NCBI GenBank assembly: GCA_014377395.1
Contig: JACMPS010000166.1
Location: 1-9,696 of the forward strand
Direction of reading: 5' to 3'
Source: Chthonomonadaceae bacterium
GTDB lineage: Bacteria > Armatimonadota > Chthonomonadetes > Chthonomonadales > Chthonomonadaceae
DNA: 9,696 bases
This document shows positions 7,144 through 9,696 of the stretch, in pieces. The notes below the pieces were generated by a model. That model was given only the letters and a program-made list of their open reading frames with translations, made no database searches and was not told the DNA's origin. Both the position numbers and the translations under genes were made by a program. Positions within the stretch are counted from its first letter, which is position 1. Every line of letters starts with the position of its first letter.

Positions 7144-7153
7144 GAAAGCGTAG

Positions 7154-7226
7154 GCGCCTGTAGCTCAGCGGATAGAGCGTTCGCCTCCGAAGTGAAAGGT
7201 CGTAGGTTCGATCCCCACCAGGCGTA
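7154..7226 (+). tRNA. tRNA-Arg, anticodon CCG
   Basis: A 73-base cloverleaf that reads the CGG codon. The acceptor stem is GCGCCTG (7154-7160) with CAGGCGT (7219-7225), the first pair being G-U. The D stem is GCTC/GAGC (7163-7166, 7175-7178) with an AGCGGATA loop. The anticodon stem is TTCGC/GTGAA (7180-7184, 7192-7196), with loop CTCCGAA and anticodon CCG at 7187-7189. The variable loop has 5 bases. The T arm is GTAGG, loop TTCGATC, CCCAC, with an A-C mismatch at tRNA positions 51 and 63. The discriminator is A7226; CCA is not encoded, so it must be added enzymatically. The tRNA is a single-gene unit between two oppositely oriented glycosidase genes. Confidence 0.93.
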
Positions 7227-7272
7227 TTCATAGACGGTTTTCGATCTTTGTAGAAGGATCGAAGCCGCAGAA

Positions 7273-7313
7273 AAGAAAATCTCCCTCCTCATTTCGAGAA
7301 GGGAGATTTTCTT
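7273..7313. terminator. bidirectional intrinsic terminator between tRNA-Arg and the GH26 gene
   Basis: Arms at 7273-7286 and 7300-7313 (AAGAAAATCTCCCT and its exact complement) form a perfect 14-bp stem. A further CTC/GAG trio inside leaves a 5-base loop. The outer A-rich and T-rich ends give a TTTTCTT tail on either strand. It lies 46 bases after the tRNA and 10 bases after the stop of the convergent GH26 gene, so it can end both transcripts. Confidence 0.82.
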
Positions 7314-7323
7314 ATGCGTGACG

Positions 7324-8754
7324 TTAGCGCACGGGTTTGTTTACCACTTGCTTCTCGTGGTAAAGGCGTTTCAGTTCCTCCTGAGACACCTTTTTCGGAC
7401 CCAGACTGCCGCCCCACGAGGCAAAGTAAGCCCAGCGTACTCCGAATTCGGACATACGAGCCGAATCGGGAACCCCGCCAAACTCGGTGAGCGCCAGCAT
7501 TTTGCGTCCGTCAAATTGGTGCAACAACTCTTCCCAGATGCTACTGAGCGGATCGGTGACATCGGTTGGGTAGGCGTCCGTGCCGACAATATCCACCACA
7601 TTGTCGCCCGGATACCAGTCCTGCTTTCCGCCGGACGTGTAAACCCAGATCAAATTATGCAATTGGTGTGTCTCAGTCAGACGGCGATACAGCAATCGCC
7701 ACAACTGCTTGAATGGTTCGGCTCCTTTTGCGCCCCACCAGAACCAGGTTCCTTCCGCTTCGTGAAGAGGACGCCACAGCACCGGAATTTCCGCTTTTTG
7801 CAATTTTTTCAGTTCAACGGCAATCGTATCAATGTCGCTCAGAATAAGCCGATAATCTTCCGAACTCGGGTCTGAAAGTGCTTTCGCAAGATCAAAGGTG
7901 GTTGCCTCCGTGTAGAACCCGCGATACCATCTTGCGTCCACTTCCTGCCCCCTCGCATTTTTGTACTTTTTATCGAGCAGGTCTTTCGGGGCGTTCCAGT
8001 GCCACATCACCGAAAGCAGATGACCTGAGCGGGCTTCGGAAATCATGTTCTCGGTCGTCGTTTCTGAGTGCGTACCTCGTGCCACTCGTGACGGCGAATA
8101 GTCCATGAGGTCACAACTCAGGATAGCGGGAGCCACCCCAGTCACTTGCCGGATAAACGCAACATCGTTGACGTTCTGTTGCCCGGAAAAGATTTTCTTG
8201 CCATAATTTTGCAACAGAGTCTGCATCAGTTGGCGAGTCTTCGGGGTTGCTTTTGCGTCGGAGAGAGTGGCTTTGAGAGGCTTTAGCGGCAGGATCGCCG
8301 GAGCGGGGCTGAGTTCCAGAGCGTCTATCTCATAGTAGCCCCAACCTCGCTCAATGGCGATTTCGTTGTCTCCGTTTCGCAAAGAAACTTTGCCCGCTTT
8401 ATACCCGGCGAAACCCTGTCCCGAAGCCGGAAACTTCGCGGAAGTCTTTTTGCCGTTGACAACAAGATCGAACCCTTTCTCCGAAGCGGCACGATACCGC
8501 ACCAGCACCTCATAAATCCCCGATGACGCCGTAAGGTGAAATCGCACCGAAGACCCCGGTGCCTCGAAGGAGCCCACGTACCCGGTTCCGGTAAACCCCG
8601 TTCCGGCTTTCATCACGGTTGCCCCTGAGAGTTGCCCGGTCTCCGCTTCCAGTCTCAGAACTTTGGACGCCTTTGTTTGAGCAACCCCATTCACGCTTCC
8701 ACTCGCGACAATTACGCTCACTAAAACAGCAATGACCTTTTCTCTTTTCAACAT
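7324..8754 (-). CDS. secreted beta-mannanase: CBM35-like module plus glycoside hydrolase family 26
   Basis: A 476-residue exported endo-type glycosidase. A signal peptide spans residues 1-25 (cut near GVA-QT). Residues 33-148 are a carbohydrate-binding module of the CBM35/CBM6 type: LRLEAETG at the start, GYVGSF, YEVLVRYRAA, FDLVVNGKK, and YYEIDALEL at the end. The catalytic barrel (about 165-470) is GH26: FSGQQN (189-194), MWHWNAP, and the acid/base Glu332 in WRPLHEAEGTWFWWG. GTDAYP follows at 391-396, and the nucleophile is Glu424 in LTEFGGVPD. GH26 enzymes mostly cleave beta-1,4-mannan and related hemicelluloses with retention; mannanase is the best reading, though a few members act on other beta-glucans. 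AGAGG stands 8 bases before the start. The gene is monocistronic, closed by the bidirectional terminator. CBM35 modules often bind mannan or uronic acid ends, so the module probably anchors the enzyme to plant or algal wall material. Confidence 0.93.
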   Translation of the reverse strand: MLKREKVIAVLVSVIVASGSVNGVAQTKASKVLRLEAETGQLSGATVMKAGTGFTGTGYVGSFEAPGSSVRFHLTASSGIYEVLVRYRAASEKGFDLVVNGKKTSAKFPASGQGFAGYKAGKVSLRNGDNEIAIERGWGYYEIDALELSPAPAILPLKPLKATLSDAKATPKTRQLMQTLLQNYGKKIFSGQQNVNDVAFIRQVTGVAPAILSCDLMDYSPSRVARGTHSETTTENMISEARSGHLLSVMWHWNAPKDLLDKKYKNARGQEVDARWYRGFYTEATTFDLAKALSDPSSEDYRLILSDIDTIAVELKKLQKAEIPVLWRPLHEAEGTWFWWGAKGAEPFKQLWRLLYRRLTETHQLHNLIWVYTSGGKQDWYPGDNVVDIVGTDAYPTDVTDPLSSIWEELLHQFDGRKMLALTEFGGVPDSARMSEFGVRWAYFASWGGSLGPKKVSQEELKRLYHEKQVVNKPVR

Positions 8755-9221
8755 AAACTCAACCTCTTCACGACTAAATTAAGGATCGAAGGCAAGGGCA
8801 AAACTCAATCCTTGCCGCTCACATTCTCCTTTAGTTCACCGATCCCTGCCTGAATCCCTCTTGCTTTCCGCTTTCTGCTCACGGCTCATGCTGTCCCTCA
8901 AGAAAAAGAAGTTTAAGAGAGTTGCACTGAGTCCATGCAGTTGGATGTCCTGCGTGGACTCAATGCAAAAGCAATCGCGTTGATCAACCTTTTAGCCGTT
9001 GGAAATCTTTTGTTTGACCCGGCAAGTACGATACGGATGTCCGCGTTTTGCCTAATGGGAAGCGAAATGTCTCCGATCTCGGAATTCGCTCCTGTGGCAA
9101 AGCAAATGTTTCAAAGTTGGCTAAGGGAAAAGATGAGTACACAAGGAGAGGAGAGCAATTATTGCTCACTTTTAACCATTCTATGAAGGGGGGTACCAAT
9201 GTCCTCGAGATTGGAAAACTG
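8755..9221. other. long gene-free stretch between the GH26 gene and the cytochrome gene
   Basis: No frame here has a credible ribosome binding site together with protein-like content. The part next to GH26 must carry its minus-strand promoter, but no clear pair of boxes stands out. The region holds an inverted repeat at 8922-8968 and a small palindrome, GAGCAAT/ATTGCTC, at 9153-9167. A run around 8860-8895 has the low-complexity TTTCCGCTTTCTGCTCACGG character of dispersed repeats. Nothing else is supported. Confidence 0.5.
8922..8968. repeat. imperfect 19-bp inverted repeat, related to the element at 801
   Basis: Arms at 8922-8940 and 8950-8968 pair over 19 positions with one mismatch and one wobble, around a 9-base spacer (TTGGATGTC). 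The right arm read on the minus strand contains AGTCCACGCAG, identical to 801-811, and the left arm has AGTCCATGCAG. This suggests two head-to-head or decayed copies of the same REP-like unit. Confidence 0.6.
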
Positions 9222-9251
9222 TTGGAAACAAAATAAGAAAACTGTTATTTA
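9222..9251 (+). promoter_or_regulatory. possible promoter of the cytochrome gene
   Basis: TTGGAA (9222-9227) and TATTTA (9246-9251) are 18 bases apart in an AT-rich stretch. The predicted start near 9258-9260 falls just ahead of the structured leader at 9263, which fits. Both boxes are imperfect, so this is tentative. Confidence 0.4.
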
Positions 9252-9262
9252 TATCACAGGGA

Positions 9263-9360
9263 ATTGAGAGAGTAAAAGGTACAATGGCTTTTGAGCGGAA
9301 ACCCCCTGTAAATCTTTCTACAGGTGAAAGGATCTCCGACTAAAAAGGAATTCTCTCAAT
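9263..9360 (+). promoter_or_regulatory. structured mRNA leader overlapping the cytochrome start codon (candidate cis-regulatory RNA)
   Basis: ATTGAGAGA (9263-9271) is exactly complementary to TCTCTCAAT (9352-9360), whose last two bases are the A and T of the start codon. Inside this 9-bp outer stem lie three nested or side stems: AAAAG/CTTTT (9274-9278, 9288-9292), CGG/CCG (9296-9298, 9336-9338), and within that CCTGTA/TACAGG (9305-9310, 9319-9324). The loop-rich purine stretch GTGAAAGGAT (9324-9333) looks like a conserved core. The Shine-Dalgarno AAAGGA (9344-9349) stays just outside the outer stem. A closed stem with internal junction that can hide the start codon is riboswitch-like. It matches no class I can name with confidence; parts faintly recall cyclic-di-GMP-I or glycine riboswitch cores, but key elements of both are absent. 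Confidence 0.4.
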
Positions 9361-9696
9361 GAAGAGAAAAACTCATGCGCTCGGTTGGCTCGCCGTCGGT
9401 CTGTTTGCTACGGAACTCGGTTTTGCTGCACAATCGCCCGTTCAGAGCCAGGGAACACCGCCCTCTGTTTCCAACTATTCGCTGAATCAGGACGGAATTT
9501 TACAAACCATCTTTTCAAGCGGACACACTTTCGACAAAAGCAACCCGTTCTTCAAAAGTATCGGCACAAATGGACGGTCTTGCTCGACCTGCCACGTCGC
9601 TTCCGCCGCCTGGACGATCAGCCCGAACGAGGTTTTTGCACGATTTATCCGAACGCTCGGACGCGATCCAATTTTCCACTCCTTCGACGGCACCAA
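9359..9696 (+). CDS. secreted c-type cytochrome, 3' end beyond the window
   Basis: The frame stays open from ATG 9359 to the right edge, 112 codons so far. Residues 1-23 are a signal peptide (MKRKTHALGW, a hydrophobic stretch, cut near GFA-AQ), so the product goes to the periplasm or outside. A single haem-attachment motif Cys75-Ser-Thr-Cys78-His79 lies in NGRSCSTCHVASAAWTISP, preceded by NPFFKSIGT. This layout is familiar from large multi-domain c-type cytochromes distantly related to dihaem peroxidases; a second CXXCH further downstream would be expected, but is not in view. The role is probably electron transfer or peroxide/organic oxidation outside the cytoplasm; the substrate is unknown. 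AAAGGA stands 9 bases before the start. Its leader carries the candidate regulatory structure at 9263-9360. Confidence 0.82.
   Translation, partial: MKRKTHALGWLAVGLFATELGFAAQSPVQSQGTPPSVSNYSLNQDGILQTIFSSGHTFDKSNPFFKSIGTNGRSCSTCHVASAAWTISPNEVFARFIRTLGRDPIFHSFDGT

Noticed and set aside
7154..7226. tRNA gene as a possible integration site for a mobile element
   Set aside because: No integrase gene and no direct repeat of the tRNA 3' end are present in the window.
6611..7292. Minus-strand frames that read through the tRNA (peptide with GGDRTYDLSLRRRTLYPLSYRR)
   Set aside because: This is the well-known false peptide from translating the antisense strand of a tRNA gene, and it also overlaps the GH2 gene.
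8827..8860. AAAGGAG followed by ATG on the minus strand upstream of the GH26 gene
   Set aside because: The ATG is followed at once by a stop codon, and nearby alternatives give only a few codons.
8935..9199. Short frames on both strands in the gene-free stretch (83 and 71 codons)
   Set aside because: Neither has a good ribosome binding site, and neither product shows family-like motifs. The plus-strand one begins inside the inverted repeat.
9263..9360. Assigning the cytochrome leader to the cyclic-di-GMP-I or glycine riboswitch class
   Set aside because: Only short stretches resemble those cores, and the second hairpin arm of the first class and the tandem layout of the second are missing.
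1..9696. CRISPR array, toxin-antitoxin pair, phage genes or defence genes
   Set aside because: No regularly spaced repeats and no proteins of these kinds were found on either strand.

Overview
The window looks like part of a bacterial chromosome of moderate GC content from a free-living heterotroph. It carries central-metabolism genes, secreted polysaccharide hydrolases, a tRNA without an encoded CCA tail, and several short hairpin repeats between genes. The isocitrate dehydrogenase is of the Thermus-like type with an extra C-terminal domain. Together with the repeats and the style of the secreted glycosidases, this would suit a little-studied phylum such as Armatimonadota, or a Planctomycetes- or Chloroflexota-like lineage. 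That placement is a weak inference; nothing here fixes the taxon.

Layout. The left edge (1-61, minus) probably holds the first codons of a gene that leaves the window. A small multi-pass membrane protein (166-579, plus) follows; its best ribosome binding site lies in a different frame, so an early frameshift is suspected. Bases 580-867 hold no gene but contain several hairpin repeats. A three-gene minus-strand operon fills 3138-868: a winged-helix regulator, an NAD(P)+ aldehyde dehydrogenase resembling 2-oxoglutarate-semialdehyde dehydrogenases, and an unrecognised small protein. Isocitrate dehydrogenase (3252-4709, plus) is transcribed divergently from that operon. The shared 113-bp gap carries two inverted repeats built on CACGA/TCGTG, which are candidate operators. 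If the aldehyde dehydrogenase assignment is right, both arms of this divergent unit produce 2-oxoglutarate.

A secreted family 2 glycoside hydrolase (6999-4738) and a secreted CBM35-GH26 beta-mannanase (8754-7324), both on the minus strand, flank a tRNA-Arg(CCG) on the plus strand. The tRNA has a clear promoter and a bidirectional terminator. The two hydrolases could act in sequence on mannan-type hemicellulose outside the cytoplasm, but each is a separate transcription unit.

After a gene-free stretch of about 600 bases, the window ends in the 5' part of a secreted c-type cytochrome (9359 onward). Its leader can fold into a closed multi-stem structure whose outer stem pairs with the start codon. 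This is the best candidate here for an undescribed regulatory element. I found no CRISPR array, transposase, integrase, toxin-antitoxin pair or defence system.
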